Shown here: positions 53,844-62,381 of the stretch, in pieces
Numbering within the stretch: the stretch's first letter is position 1
How the letters are laid out: every line of letters starts with the position of its first letter
DNA from: JABJGO01 sp963921245
GTDB taxonomy: Bacteria > Pseudomonadota > Alphaproteobacteria > Rhodospirillales > Casp-alpha2
Assembly: GCA_963921245.4 (NCBI GenBank)
Contig: CAWUEY030000001.1
Span: forward strand, 1,550,001 to 1,614,000
Length of the DNA stretch: 64,000 nt
Direction of reading: 5' to 3'
The notes under the pieces: generated by a model
Databases searched by the model: none
Told to the model about the DNA's origin: nothing
The model's input: the letters and a program-made list of their open reading frames with translations, nothing else
Translations under genes and position numbers: made by a program

Positions 53844-54160
53844 TAACGGCATCCTGTTCGCCTCCGGAAGTTTTCCGGGGTTGATCGGTTATGACTGATA
53901 GTTGGTTCGAATGATCCGAATTGCAACTGTTCGATTGATCGGTGTTATGCGCGGCGTCGCCTCAAGACACACCCGAAGCAGTACCCATCCGGTTCCTGCA
54001 ACAGCAAGAAGAGCCTTTGAAGGGCAAGAACGAGCCCTGATCGGGACGTTTGTGACAAAATTCGGCAACCGTTTTCCATCCATTGAAAATGAACGATTAG
54101 TCGAATTTGATGAGCCGGAGCCTTGTTTTCAGGCCATGGCAGCCGCCAGGTGGCGGGGGA
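53844..54160. other. Gap without a recognised gene
   Basis: About 317 bases between the yghU start and the DUF1491 stop, both minus strand. Small open frames exist on both strands but none shows a ribosome site, a family signature or conserved character. Nothing else is seen apart from room for the yghU promoter. Confidence 0.5.
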
Positions 54161-54499
54161 TCAAATCAACGCTGTGACATCAAAGCGTCCAGCGGTGTCC
54201 TCGATTTCAATAACCCAGCAGTCAGGATCGAATTTGACCTGACGTCTTATGTAATCGTCGGCCTGATCTTCGGGTACGGGGGTGTCGCCCGTTGCCGGTG
54301 ACCAGACGCGTTTGCCTTCTCTGCCGTAACTTCTCGAATAGACGCGGCAACTTCCGCCAAGGTCGTTGGTTTTCAGGTAAACCGCCCCGGCCCGGGGATC
54401 GCCTGAGCGAACAACCACGGCTGTAATGCAATCGGAATCAAGCTGTCGGATCAGGGCCTTTACCCAGATGTCAGCTTTCAGGCGGGATTGTTCCTCCAA
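54161..54499 (-). CDS. DUF1491 family protein
   Basis: The 112-residue protein matches DUF1491, an uncharacterised alphaproteobacterial family: RLKADIWVKALIRQLDSD, VVRSGDPRAGAVYLKTNDLG, and DDYIRRQVKFDPDCWVIEIE. The start is TTG at 54499, the best available. It lies 4 bases after the stop of the ThDP-enzyme gene, so is co-transcribed with it. Confidence 0.9.
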   Translation of the reverse strand: MEEQSRLKADIWVKALIRQLDSDCITAVVVRSGDPRAGAVYLKTNDLGGSCRVYSRSYGREGKRVWSPATGDTPVPEDQADDYIRRQVKFDPDCWVIEIEDTAGRFDVTALI

Positions 54500-54503
54500 G
54501 ACC

Positions 54504-56177
54504 CTAGTTCCCGTTTCGCGCTGACTTCAGGGCGCTCTCGCGAATGGCATCCAGGGTCGTTGCGGGGGTGATCGCCTGGGGATCGACACGGAATTCGATA
54601 AGAGACGGTTTACCGGCTGCTCTGGCGCGTTCAAAAGCTGTGGGGAAATCTTCCGTTTTTTCCACAGTTTCACCGTGACCGCCGTATGACCGCGCGAGGG
54701 CCGCAAAATCGGGATTTTGAAGGTCTGTAGCAAAAATGCGGGTTGGGTACTCTCGCTCCTGATGCATCCGGATGGTACCGTATAGACCATTGTTGACAAC
54801 AAAAACCATGATATTGGCCCCGTATTGGCAAGCGGTTGCGAACTCCTGGCCATTCATCATGAAACAACCGTCACCCGCAAAGGCGATAACGTCCCGGTCC
54901 GGGTACATGATTTTTGCCGCCACAGCAGCCGGTGTGCCGTATCCCATGGACCCGCTGGTGGGCGCCAATTGCGTACGGTAATCCCGGTAACGGTAAAATC
55001 TGTGCAGCGGTCCGGCGTAGTTGCCGGCACCGTTGCAAATGATGCTGTCGGCGGCCAGATTGTCTTTCAGCCATGAGACAACTTCGCCCATGTTTACCTG
55101 GCCAGGAACCGCCAAGACGTTAGCATTCCAGGCTTCATAATCAGCGCGGGCCTGCCTGGTTCTCTGGCTGTAATCCCCCGGATTTGCGTCCAGCCGCGCC
55201 GCCGCGTTCAGAAATGCCTTGATGCCGCTGTTGATACCCAGAACTGGCCGGTAGACCCGTCCGATTTCTTCCGCCCCCGGATAGACGTGGATCAGTCTCT
55301 GGCTCGGCTCAGGCGCTTTGATAAGGGAGTAGTTGGAGGTGGTCATTTCTCCCAGCCGCGCGCCCAGTACCACAAGCACATCGGCCGTCCGCACCCGTTC
55401 CGCCAGCCTGGGGTTAATCCCGATACCCACGTCACCGACATAGTTCGGGTGATCGTTATTCATTCGGTCCTGGGCGCGAAATGAAGCCCCGACCGGCAGG
55501 TCCCAGGCCCGTGCAAAAGTTTCCAAATCCCTGCAGGCATCGCGGTCCCAGCCGCCCCCGCCCAGGATGACAAAAGGACGTTCAGCGTTATGAAGCATGC
55601 TCTGCAATGTTTCCAGGTCACGGGTAGATGGCGCGGCTTCGAGCGGCGTTGCCGCTGGAACAACGGCGGCCTTAACCTGATCGCGCAACATGTCTTCGGG
55701 TAAAGCCAAAACGACGGGGCCGGGTCTGCCGCTGGTTGCCGTATGAAAGGCGCGGCTGACGTATTCCGGAATGCGGGAAGCGTCATCAATCTGAGCAACC
55801 CACTTGGCCAATTGAGCGAACATGCGGCGGTAGTCCACCTCCTGAAAGGCCTCCCGATCCATTTGATCCCGTGCAACTTGTCCGATGAACAGGATCATGG
55901 GCGTTGAGTCCTGCTGGGCGATGTGAACGCCAGGGCTGGCGTTGGTGGCACCCGGACCGCGGGTTACAAAACAGATGCCGGGGCGGCCCGTCATTTTGCC
56001 ATAGGCATCGGCCATCATGGCGGCACCGCCTTCCTGACGACAGATGATGTATCGCAGATCCGGTGTGTCGTGCAGCGCATCCAGCACCGCCAGGTAACTT
56101 TCGCCTGGCACACCGAAAGCCAGATCGGCATCCTGTGCGCGCAAGGCATCCACCAGAATTTGGCCACCGGTCCGCAT
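54504..56177 (-). CDS. Acetolactate-synthase-like thiamine-diphosphate enzyme
   Basis: The 557-residue protein has the three-domain ThDP layout. Domain 1 includes CRQEGGAAMMADAYGKMTG with the activating Glu; the middle domain has RPFVILGGGGWDRDAC; domain 3 has the ThDP motif GDGCFMMNGQEFATACQYGA to VVNN. It resembles the acetolactate synthase/sulfoacetaldehyde acetyltransferase/benzoylformate group. The FAD site and reaction are not determinable by eye. It is monomodular, without a regulatory subunit. The ATG follows GGGAG. With sdaA upstream, a role in pyruvate-linked amino-acid catabolism is possible. Confidence 0.85.
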   Translation of the reverse strand: MRTGGQILVDALRAQDADLAFGVPGESYLAVLDALHDTPDLRYIICRQEGGAAMMADAYGKMTGRPGICFVTRGPGATNASPGVHIAQQDSTPMILFIGQVARDQMDREAFQEVDYRRMFAQLAKWVAQIDDASRIPEYVSRAFHTATSGRPGPVVLALPEDMLRDQVKAAVVPAATPLEAAPSTRDLETLQSMLHNAERPFVILGGGGWDRDACRDLETFARAWDLPVGASFRAQDRMNNDHPNYVGDVGIGINPRLAERVRTADVLVVLGARLGEMTTSNYSLIKAPEPSQRLIHVYPGAEEIGRVYRPVLGINSGIKAFLNAAARLDANPGDYSQRTRQARADYEAWNANVLAVPGQVNMGEVVSWLKDNLAADSIICNGAGNYAGPLHRFYRYRDYRTQLAPTSGSMGYGTPAAVAAKIMYPDRDVIAFAGDGCFMMNGQEFATACQYGANIMVFVVNNGLYGTIRMHQEREYPTRIFATDLQNPDFAALARSYGGHGETVEKTEDFPTAFERARAAGKPSLIEFRVDPQAITPATTLDAIRESALKSARNGN

Positions 56178-56484
56178 GGCGTGTTCTCCCGCTATTTTTC
56201 GACCCCCGAGAGTTACGCGATCGAGCAGCGTGTCGCAATCGCAGAAAATTCAGGCCTGATCAAATTTCCGGCCGCTTATCTATCCAGGGCATAGCCTTTT
56301 TAACGACACCGCCGCTGCATCCCTGTCGCTGCTTTGAGCTTGTCCAGCCCCGCTGCCTGAACCGCCCGGTCTGTAATCTGCGGACCAGGGGTTCCGTGTG
56401 CCACCCCAGAGCGGGGACTCTGTAAAGCCCAAAATTGCGAGCGCCGAAGTGGCGGTTTTGCCTCTGGGCGGTCCTTTCGAATTG
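56178..56484. other. Gap without a recognised gene
   Basis: Some 307 bases between the ThDP gene start and the sdaA stop on the minus strand. A short plus-strand open frame (56063-56425) overlaps the ThDP gene and is not convincing. No terminator hairpin with a T-run stands out; the region should hold the ThDP gene promoter. Confidence 0.5.
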
Positions 56485-57867
56485 TCAGCAGGCCACCACA
56501 TTCACGGCGAGGCCGCCCTGCGAGGTTTCCTTGTATTTGGACTGCATATCCTCACCGGTCTGGCGCATGGTTTCGATAACCGTATCCAGGCTTACGTAAT
56601 GCTCACCGTCACCGCGAAGCGCCAGGGATGCAGCATTGATCGCTTTCACCGCGCCCATTGCATTGCGTTCGATGCAGGGAATCTGCACGAGTCCGCCCAC
56701 CGGATCACAGGTCATGCCCAGGTGATGTTCCAGACCGATTTCGGCGGCGTTTTCCACCTGTTTGTTGGTACCGCCAAGGGCGGCGGCGAGTCCTCCTGCG
56801 GCCATGGCACAGGCTGAGCCCACTTCACCCTGGCACCCGGCTTCGGCACCGGAAATCGATGCATTCGTCTTGATCAGAATGCCCACGGCCGCAGCGGTTA
56901 GGAGAAAATCGTGAATGCCGACCTTGTCCGCGCCCGGACACATTTTCTCGTAATAGCGGATCACGGCCGGAATGACACCCGCCGCACCATTTGTCGGGGC
57001 CGTGACAATTTTGCCGCCGGCCGCGTTTTCTTCGTTCACGGCAATCGCCCAGAGGCTGATCCAGTCCATGCACTCGTGGGGGAGGGCCGTATTCCTTCGA
57101 TCATCGGAATAGAGCGTCTGGCGCAAACCCTTGGCACGGCGTTTGACGTTGAGGTCCCCGGGCAGCATACCGTCGGTTTTCATGCCCCGGATCATACAGT
57201 TCCGCATGGTTCTCCAGATGCGATCCAAACGCTTGCGGACCTCATCAGGGCTCCGCCAGGCGCATTCATTGGAGAAAACCATCTCGGCAAATGTCTTCTT
57301 GGAAACTTCACCCATACGAATGAGCTCCTCCGCCGACGTGTAGTCATAGGGAATGGCAACCTCGGGTATTGCGATCACCCGCTCGCCGGACATTTCCGCT
57401 TCATCGGCAACAAAACCGCCACCGATGGAATAATAAACGCTGCAGCGAAGCAGCTTTCCGTCCGCATCGTGGGCGTAGAGCCGCATGCCGTTTGAATGCG
57501 CCGGCAGAATTTCTTCGTAATCGAAAATCAGGTCTTGGACTTCCGTAAATGGCAGCGATTTTTCACCATTCAGATTGATGACGCCGTTTGCGCGAATGTC
57601 CTCAACAACGGCTGAGACGTCGGCTGGATCAATGGTTTCCGGTTTTTTGCCGCTGAGGCCCAGCAAGACAGCAACATCCGACGCATGTCCCTTGCCCGTA
57701 AAGGCAAGGGAACCATGCAGACGGGCCGCCACTCTGGCAACCTTGTCAAACTGCCCAGCCTCCTTCAATTCCCTGATAAACCGCCCTCCCGCAACCATAG
57801 GCCCCACAGTGTGGGAGCTGGAAGGGCCAATGCCAATTTTGAAAAGATCGAATACACTGTAGGCCAC
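56485..57867 (-). CDS. sdaA: L-serine ammonia-lyase (iron-sulfur type)
   Basis: About 460 residues from GTG 57867; a TTG at 57882 is an alternative. Serine is deaminated to pyruvate and ammonia using a 4Fe-4S cluster. The beta domain shows DLFKIGIGPSSSHTVGPMVA and HGSLAFTGKGHASD; the alpha domain includes APTNGAAGVIPAVIRYYEKM, GAEAGCQGEVGSACAMAAGG and the terminal GLAVNVVAC. The Cys residues of these stretches are the cluster ligands. Full length. It would complete a glycine/serine route downstream of sarcosine oxidation. Single-gene transcript. Confidence 0.95.
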   Translation of the reverse strand: MAYSVFDLFKIGIGPSSSHTVGPMVAGGRFIRELKEAGQFDKVARVAARLHGSLAFTGKGHASDVAVLLGLSGKKPETIDPADVSAVVEDIRANGVINLNGEKSLPFTEVQDLIFDYEEILPAHSNGMRLYAHDADGKLLRCSVYYSIGGGFVADEAEMSGERVIAIPEVAIPYDYTSAEELIRMGEVSKKTFAEMVFSNECAWRSPDEVRKRLDRIWRTMRNCMIRGMKTDGMLPGDLNVKRRAKGLRQTLYSDDRRNTALPHECMDWISLWAIAVNEENAAGGKIVTAPTNGAAGVIPAVIRYYEKMCPGADKVGIHDFLLTAAAVGILIKTNASISGAEAGCQGEVGSACAMAAGGLAAALGGTNKQVENAAEIGLEHHLGMTCDPVGGLVQIPCIERNAMGAVKAINAASLALRGDGEHYVSLDTVIETMRQTGEDMQSKYKETSQGGLAVNVVAC

Positions 57868-57957
57868 GAAAACAACTTTCAATCATCGGGGGGTAATGAT
57901 CGGTAGTGTATACCGGGTTAAGTCCTAAAGTTCAGCAAAGAACGCTGCCTGGTTACC

Positions 57958-58050
57958 ATCCGCCGGTTCAATGGTGTTCCGAAGACCCCGTTCGGGCTGT
58001 ATTTAAGGGAATGTGCGTCGTGCTTTAACCACCGTTACCCCTCATGCCAT
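57958..58050 (+). mobile_element. IS1595-type transposase, C-terminal remnant (copy B)
   Basis: Plus frame IRRFNGVPKTPFGLYLRECA followed by SCFNHRYP resembles the IS1595 transposase C-terminus. It closely parallels copy A at 48607-48712, with about 80 percent base identity by eye over 80 bases. It abuts an IS630-type remnant on the other strand. Confidence 0.7.
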
Positions 58051-58245
58051 GAGGCGCGCCGCCCTTCAGCCTCTCGCCACGCGGCGCCCAGCCGAGCAGG
58101 GGAGCCATGTTGGTCCTGGTCCAGGTCTCATCAATGAATACCCGCCGAGAGGGATCAATGCGGGGCTGGTGTTTTATCCATTGCCGCCAGCGGCGCGTCA
58201 CGTCCGGGCACTCGCACTCACCGACACCATGCAACGCCTATCATG
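58025..58245 (-). mobile_element. IS630-type transposase, internal remnant
   Basis: The minus strand reads RRWRQWIKHQPRIDPSRRVF, IDETWTRTNMAPLLGWAPRG and ERLKGGAPHG, the central DDE region of IS630-family transposases (the IDET motif with catalytic Asp). It is cut at both ends. A second IS630 relic, of the C-terminus, lies at 18261-18370; the two do not overlap in the protein. Confidence 0.8.
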
Positions 58246-58249
58246 AAAA

Positions 58250-58526
58250 GTTCTCCATAAAACAACTTGACCGATATGGGTGAGACCGGGATGGATGGGA
58301 TAGCCCCGAACAGCGAGGGGGTTTGTAAAGCAAACCCGGCGGGCGGTGCAGACGCAATTATCCCTGTCACTGAACCTAACGTAGGGCAAAAGGACTCAGT
58401 TGTCAAGGAAAAAATGCAAAAAAAGTGAAAAAAAACTTTTGCTTTAACTCCCCCTGCCCCCCATAATCCCAAGTGTGAGTTAACCGTCCTCCAGGGCCAT
58501 TTCCCGGCTCAACCCCTAAAATTTCC
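58250..58526. other. Gap between IS relic and PIN relic
   Basis: The sequence turns A+T-rich around 58390-58450, with homopolymeric A runs. Short minus-strand frames exist but none is convincing. Probably degraded mobile or toxin-antitoxin DNA. Confidence 0.4.
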
Positions 58527-58649
58527 GAAGACTCTCTGGATTTTAATGACGGGTTGTTTATAGAAACCTGTATCGATAACCATCTAACGCTTGTCACTGA
58601 CGACTATGATTTTGTCGGAATGAATATTCCAATAATTAAGTACAAATAG
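58527..58649 (+). pseudogene. C-terminal relic of a PIN-domain (VapC-like) toxin gene
   Basis: The plus frame from 58527 reads EDSLDFNDGLFIETCIDNHL, then TLVTDDYDFVGMNIPIIKYK and TAG at 58647-58649. The pattern of small hydrophobic, acidic and VTDDxDF residues is that of the end of PIN ribonuclease domains. It has no start and the first half is missing; the frame is closed upstream by a TGA at 58476. The A+T-rich bases differ from neighbouring genes, suggesting transfer. Confidence 0.5.
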
Positions 58650-58904
58650 AAGATACGGAAATTGAATTAAAATCTCTGACTTGAAACTCACAAATTCAGG
58701 ACTATATCCCCATAACACTTTTTGGCATTGTGAATGTGAATGGCGACGCGCGAGACCTTTTTCACTGTTCACCGGTCGGATTTGTGGTGTCCTTGAGTAA
58801 CACTGTTAATCCCGGTGATCGCGCACGTAACCTCGCTGGTGCCGGGTAAACGGGTCCAATAAAGCCGTTTTTCAGCGTGTCACAATTGGTTGCCGGGCAG
58901 GCGC
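58650..58904. other. Gap before the phaC 3' end
   Basis: About 255 bases, A+T-rich at the left. I see no gene, tRNA or clear terminator with a T-run for phaC. Confidence 0.5.
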
Positions 58905-60695
58905 TCAGACCTTGACCCGAACATAGCTGCCCGGGGCGGCTTCGAGCACAGGCAGGGCGCCGTCACCGGGCGTTCGAGCCTTGAGCTTCTTGCCCCGATG
59001 GCCTTTGATCCAGGCTTTCCAGTCTGTCCACCAGGAACCCTCCCGGGTTTCGGCGGCTTCCAACCAGGCATCCGGGTCCTCGACCAGAGCTTCGTTGACC
59101 CAGTGGCAGTATTTGCCCGCGGCGGGTGGATTGACCACACCGGCGATGTGGCCGGACGCCGACAGCACGAACCGGATATCTCCGCCGTAGACCTGGGTGG
59201 CCTTGTAGGTGGTTTTCCACGGCGCGATGTGATCTTCACGGGCCGAGACCAAATAGACCGGCCCATCGATCCTGGTCAGATCAATGGGCACACCGCCCAG
59301 AGTAAGCCCGCCCGGTTGCACCAGGGCGTTGTCCAGGTACATCTTGCGCAGATAATAGCTGTGCATGGCGGCGGGCATGCGGGTGGAATCGCTGTTCCAG
59401 TAGAGCAGATCGAAGGGGAACGGCTCCTTGCCCATGAGGTAGTTGTTGATCACGAACGACCAGATCAGATCGGAGCTCCGCAGCATATTGAAAGAATTTG
59501 CCATTTCGCTGCCTTCCAGATAGCCGCGCTCGTTCATGGTTTCTTCCAGGGCAGCAACCTGATCTTCATCGATAAAGACCGCGATATCGCCCACATCGCT
59601 GAACTCCACAAGCGTGGTCAGGAAGGTCGCGGACTGAACCCGGTCTTTCCAGCACTTGCCTTTGCTGGCGGTCATATAGGCCAGTGAGCAGGCGAGCAGG
59701 GTACCACCGATGCAATAACCGACCATGTTGACCCGCCGCTCGCTGGTAGCTTTTTTGATGGCCTCAAGGGCGGCCAGCGGGCCTTCCAGCATGTAATCCT
59801 CGAAAGATTTGTGGGCGAGCCGCTCATCCGGATTGACCCAGGAGATGATGAACACCGTGTGGCCTTCTTCCACCAGCCACTTGATGAACGAGTTCTTCTC
59901 GCGCAAATCCAGGATGTAGTATTTGTTGATCCAAGGTGGGATAATCAGCACCGGGTGCTGGTTGACCCTGGGTGTCGACGGCGTGAACTGGATCAGTTCC
60001 ATCAGTTCGTTACGCAACACCACAGCGCCGGGCGACGTGGCAACATTGACACCCACATCGAAAGCTTCCTCGTCGGTCATGCGGATTTTGAGCGTGCCGT
60101 CGCCTTCCTCGAAGTCATCGAGCAGGTTCTGCAGGCCCCTGATAAGGTTCTCGCCCCTGGTCTCCACGGTTTCGCGCAACACCGCCGGATTGGTCGCGAC
60201 GAAGTTGGTGGGGGACAAGGCTTCCATAAAACGCTGGGTGAAAAATTCGACCTTGTGGGCGTCTTTTTCATCAAGGCCATCCACGTCGGACACCAGCGCC
60301 TGAATCCAGTTCGAGGTCAGCAGATAGGACTGCTTGAGGAAATCAAAGGCGGGGTTGTCCTGCCAGGCATCATCGCGGAAACGACTGTCCTGTTTTTCCG
60401 GTGTGATAAACGGCGCGGGATCACCGCCCATCATACGATTGGCGCTGGATTGCCAGAGATCCAGATAGTCCTGCCAGAAGGAAGCTTGGGCCTGCATGAG
60501 ATGCGCCGGATTCGCCATCAAACGCGTGGTCAACTGCAAAAAAGCCCCGCCAAGGTTTACCGGATCAAGCGCCTTGTCCTGCATCTCCCGGGCATGCCGG
60601 GTGAAGAAATCGGTGAGCAGTTTTTGTGATCGAATGGCAACATCCGCCGCCAACTGATGATCGGGGTCCGGGGATTCCATCGATTCTTTGTTCAT
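58905..60695 (-). CDS. phaC: Class I poly(3-hydroxyalkanoate) synthase
   Basis: The 596-residue granule-associated enzyme polymerises 3-hydroxyacyl-CoA, mainly 3-hydroxybutyryl-CoA. The ATG follows GAGGG. The N-terminal domain contains FWQDYLDLWQSSANRMMG, the alpha/beta-hydrolase part has PVLIIPPWINKYYILDL, the lipase-like box GYCIGG with catalytic Cys328, SAREDHIAPW (Asp) and SGHIAGVVNPP (His). Length and the GYCIGG box match class I. No phaA, phaB, phasin or phaR is adjacent. It is divergent from the OmpA-type lipoprotein gene, with a 266-base shared upstream region. Confidence 0.95.
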   Translation of the reverse strand: MNKESMESPDPDHQLAADVAIRSQKLLTDFFTRHAREMQDKALDPVNLGGAFLQLTTRLMANPAHLMQAQASFWQDYLDLWQSSANRMMGGDPAPFITPEKQDSRFRDDAWQDNPAFDFLKQSYLLTSNWIQALVSDVDGLDEKDAHKVEFFTQRFMEALSPTNFVATNPAVLRETVETRGENLIRGLQNLLDDFEEGDGTLKIRMTDEEAFDVGVNVATSPGAVVLRNELMELIQFTPSTPRVNQHPVLIIPPWINKYYILDLREKNSFIKWLVEEGHTVFIISWVNPDERLAHKSFEDYMLEGPLAALEAIKKATSERRVNMVGYCIGGTLLACSLAYMTASKGKCWKDRVQSATFLTTLVEFSDVGDIAVFIDEDQVAALEETMNERGYLEGSEMANSFNMLRSSDLIWSFVINNYLMGKEPFPFDLLYWNSDSTRMPAAMHSYYLRKMYLDNALVQPGGLTLGGVPIDLTRIDGPVYLVSAREDHIAPWKTTYKATQVYGGDIRFVLSASGHIAGVVNPPAAGKYCHWVNEALVEDPDAWLEAAETREGSWWTDWKAWIKGHRGKKLKARTPGDGALPVLEAAPGSYVRVKV

Positions 60696-60961
60696 TCAAC
60701 CCTCGGCGATTTCCTGTAAACCACTGAAATGGTTTTTCTATTCCACTGCATGTGCTATCTGAACGGTCAACACGACCCGATTAACAACGACCGGCCGGGG
60801 AATAACTTTTTTTTCGCAGTTGCACAATACCGAATGGCGGGAAACCTCATTTCCCACCCGTTAACCAACTAGTAGCATAATGAATCGTTACAAGAAGATT
60901 TGACGCGCGGCAAATATATGACACAATCGCTAACGAGCCTCTGTTGGGAGCCAGTTTTGCA

Positions 60962-62254
60962 ATGAATATCAATCTTTCATCCGCTCGTATCTGCGTTGGA
61001 GCGTATTCTTGGAAACGGATGGGCGCGTCGTTCCTGATTTTAGGAATGGTCGCGGGTTGTTCTTCCGTTCCGGATGCCATCAATCCTATCGAATGGTACC
61101 GGGGAGCGGTCGACGCTTTTTTCGATGACGAAACGGAAACCGCAGAAGTAACCACCAGCGAAGAAACCGGTTCCACCGCGAGTGACGATGAAGATTTTCC
61201 GTCTCTGAGCAGTGTTCCAGAACGCCCGTCTGTAGAAGACGGGGACGCTGTTGCCGATGGTCTTATCGCGGACCCCAACGCGCCCCAGTATGTGTCCTCC
61301 ATCGCCCTGCAATCCAGTGATGATGGCACCCTAACGGTGGCTTCACAGGACGTGAATACCGGTGACCAGCAACCCCCGCCCCCGGCGCAACCGGCTATTG
61401 CCGTCGAGTCCCAGACCATTGACCAGGCCGTTGAAGTGACGACCTCTGAGGTGATCGCCACACCACCACCGCCCGAACCAACTACTTCGCAAACAGGCGG
61501 CGGGGATACGATGGGTGATACGATAATTGTTGAAACCACTTCATCGGACACCACATCCGTGATGATAACGTCCCCTCCGCTGGTGGTTGAACCGGGTAGA
61601 CTGCCCTCGGGGGAGACTTATGAAGAGTATCAGGCGCGATTGATGGCCCAGCTTGAACAAAAGGGAACACCTAGTGCGACAACGATTCTGACGAGAAACA
61701 ATGCGGCGGTGTCCTATAGCAACGAAACCATCGTGATTTCTTCCAACGGTGTGCAGGATTCACAGCAATACGCTGGTGCCGCCGGATTATCTTCTTTACC
61801 TTCCGTCGGGTTATCTTCTTTATCTTCTACAGGGATGTATAGCCAGGCCGGATTTCTTCAGATTGATTACGCCAACGGCCAGCCGCTTTTGGCCCCGGGT
61901 TCCGTGAAAATTGCCACCATCCATTTTAATAACGGGTCCTCAGGCCTCAATCAGCGTGATCGACTGGTGCTTCAGAAAGTCGCAGCCCTGCAGCAACAGC
62001 AGGGAGGCGTCATCCGGGTGATCGGACACGCCAGCAGCAGGACACGCGCTATGGACCCGCTTCAACACAAAATGGTGAACTACAATGTGTCTGTTGCTCG
62101 TGCCGACAACATCGCGCACGAGTTGGTTCGAATGGGTGCCGCAAAGAACCAGATCATGGTCGGTGCGGTTTCCGACTCCATGCCTATCTACTATGAGGTC
62201 ATGCCATCGGGTGAAGCCGGAAACCGTCGCGCAGAAATATACATCGACAGTTAG
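60962..62254 (+). CDS. OmpA-domain outer-membrane lipoprotein
   Basis: About 430 residues from ATG 60962. The N-terminus is a lipoprotein signal with the lipobox VAGC (Cys33). A long, acidic, Thr/Ser/Glu-rich and Pro-rich stretch (about 60-280) is probably disordered. It ends with a short glycine-serine repeat (GLSSLPSVGLSSLSSTG). The C-terminal about 120 residues are an OmpA/MotB peptidoglycan-binding domain: KIATIHFNNGSSGLNQRDR, VIRVIGHASSRTRAMDP and NYNVSVARADNIAHELV, ending in GEAGNRRAEIYID. It would tether the outer membrane to the cell wall. The overall pattern is common in alphaproteobacteria; no specific name is assured. Confidence 0.85.
   Translation: MNINLSSARICVGAYSWKRMGASFLILGMVAGCSSVPDAINPIEWYRGAVDAFFDDETETAEVTTSEETGSTASDDEDFPSLSSVPERPSVEDGDAVADGLIADPNAPQYVSSIALQSSDDGTLTVASQDVNTGDQQPPPPAQPAIAVESQTIDQAVEVTTSEVIATPPPPEPTTSQTGGGDTMGDTIIVETTSSDTTSVMITSPPLVVEPGRLPSGETYEEYQARLMAQLEQKGTPSATTILTRNNAAVSYSNETIVISSNGVQDSQQYAGAAGLSSLPSVGLSSLSSTGMYSQAGFLQIDYANGQPLLAPGSVKIATIHFNNGSSGLNQRDRLVLQKVAALQQQQGGVIRVIGHASSRTRAMDPLQHKMVNYNVSVARADNIAHELVRMGAAKNQIMVGAVSDSMPIYYEVMPSGEAGNRRAEIYIDS
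61783..61830 (+). repeat. Two 24-base direct repeats in the lipoprotein linker
   Basis: Two tandem 24-base units, starting GGATTATCTTCTTTACCTTC and GGGTTATCTTCTTTATCTTC, encode GLSSLPSV and GLSSLSST in the linker before the OmpA domain. Recent duplication is likely, given their near-identity. Confidence 0.7.
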
Positions 62255-62381
62255 GCCGAGAATTCACCGAACCTCTAACAAAAATTGTTTTTTCCCCATG
62301 GACATCGCGGTGGGGCTGTCTGGGGTACGGCCTGCGTTAATCCTATTCTTTACCCCCGATTGCAGGAATTCTGTTTGACCA

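Noticed and set aside
53902..54177. 91-residue plus-strand frame between yghU and DUF1491
   Set aside because: No ribosome site, overlaps DUF1491, and has no recognisable domain.
58890..60629. Long plus-strand frames (265 and 272 residues) opposite phaC
   Set aside because: Antisense to the GYCIGG synthase; codon bias of the real gene produces them.
60847..61554. 235-residue minus-strand frame opposite the lipoprotein
   Set aside because: Low-complexity Ser/Val mirror of the Thr/Glu-rich linker; no independent evidence.
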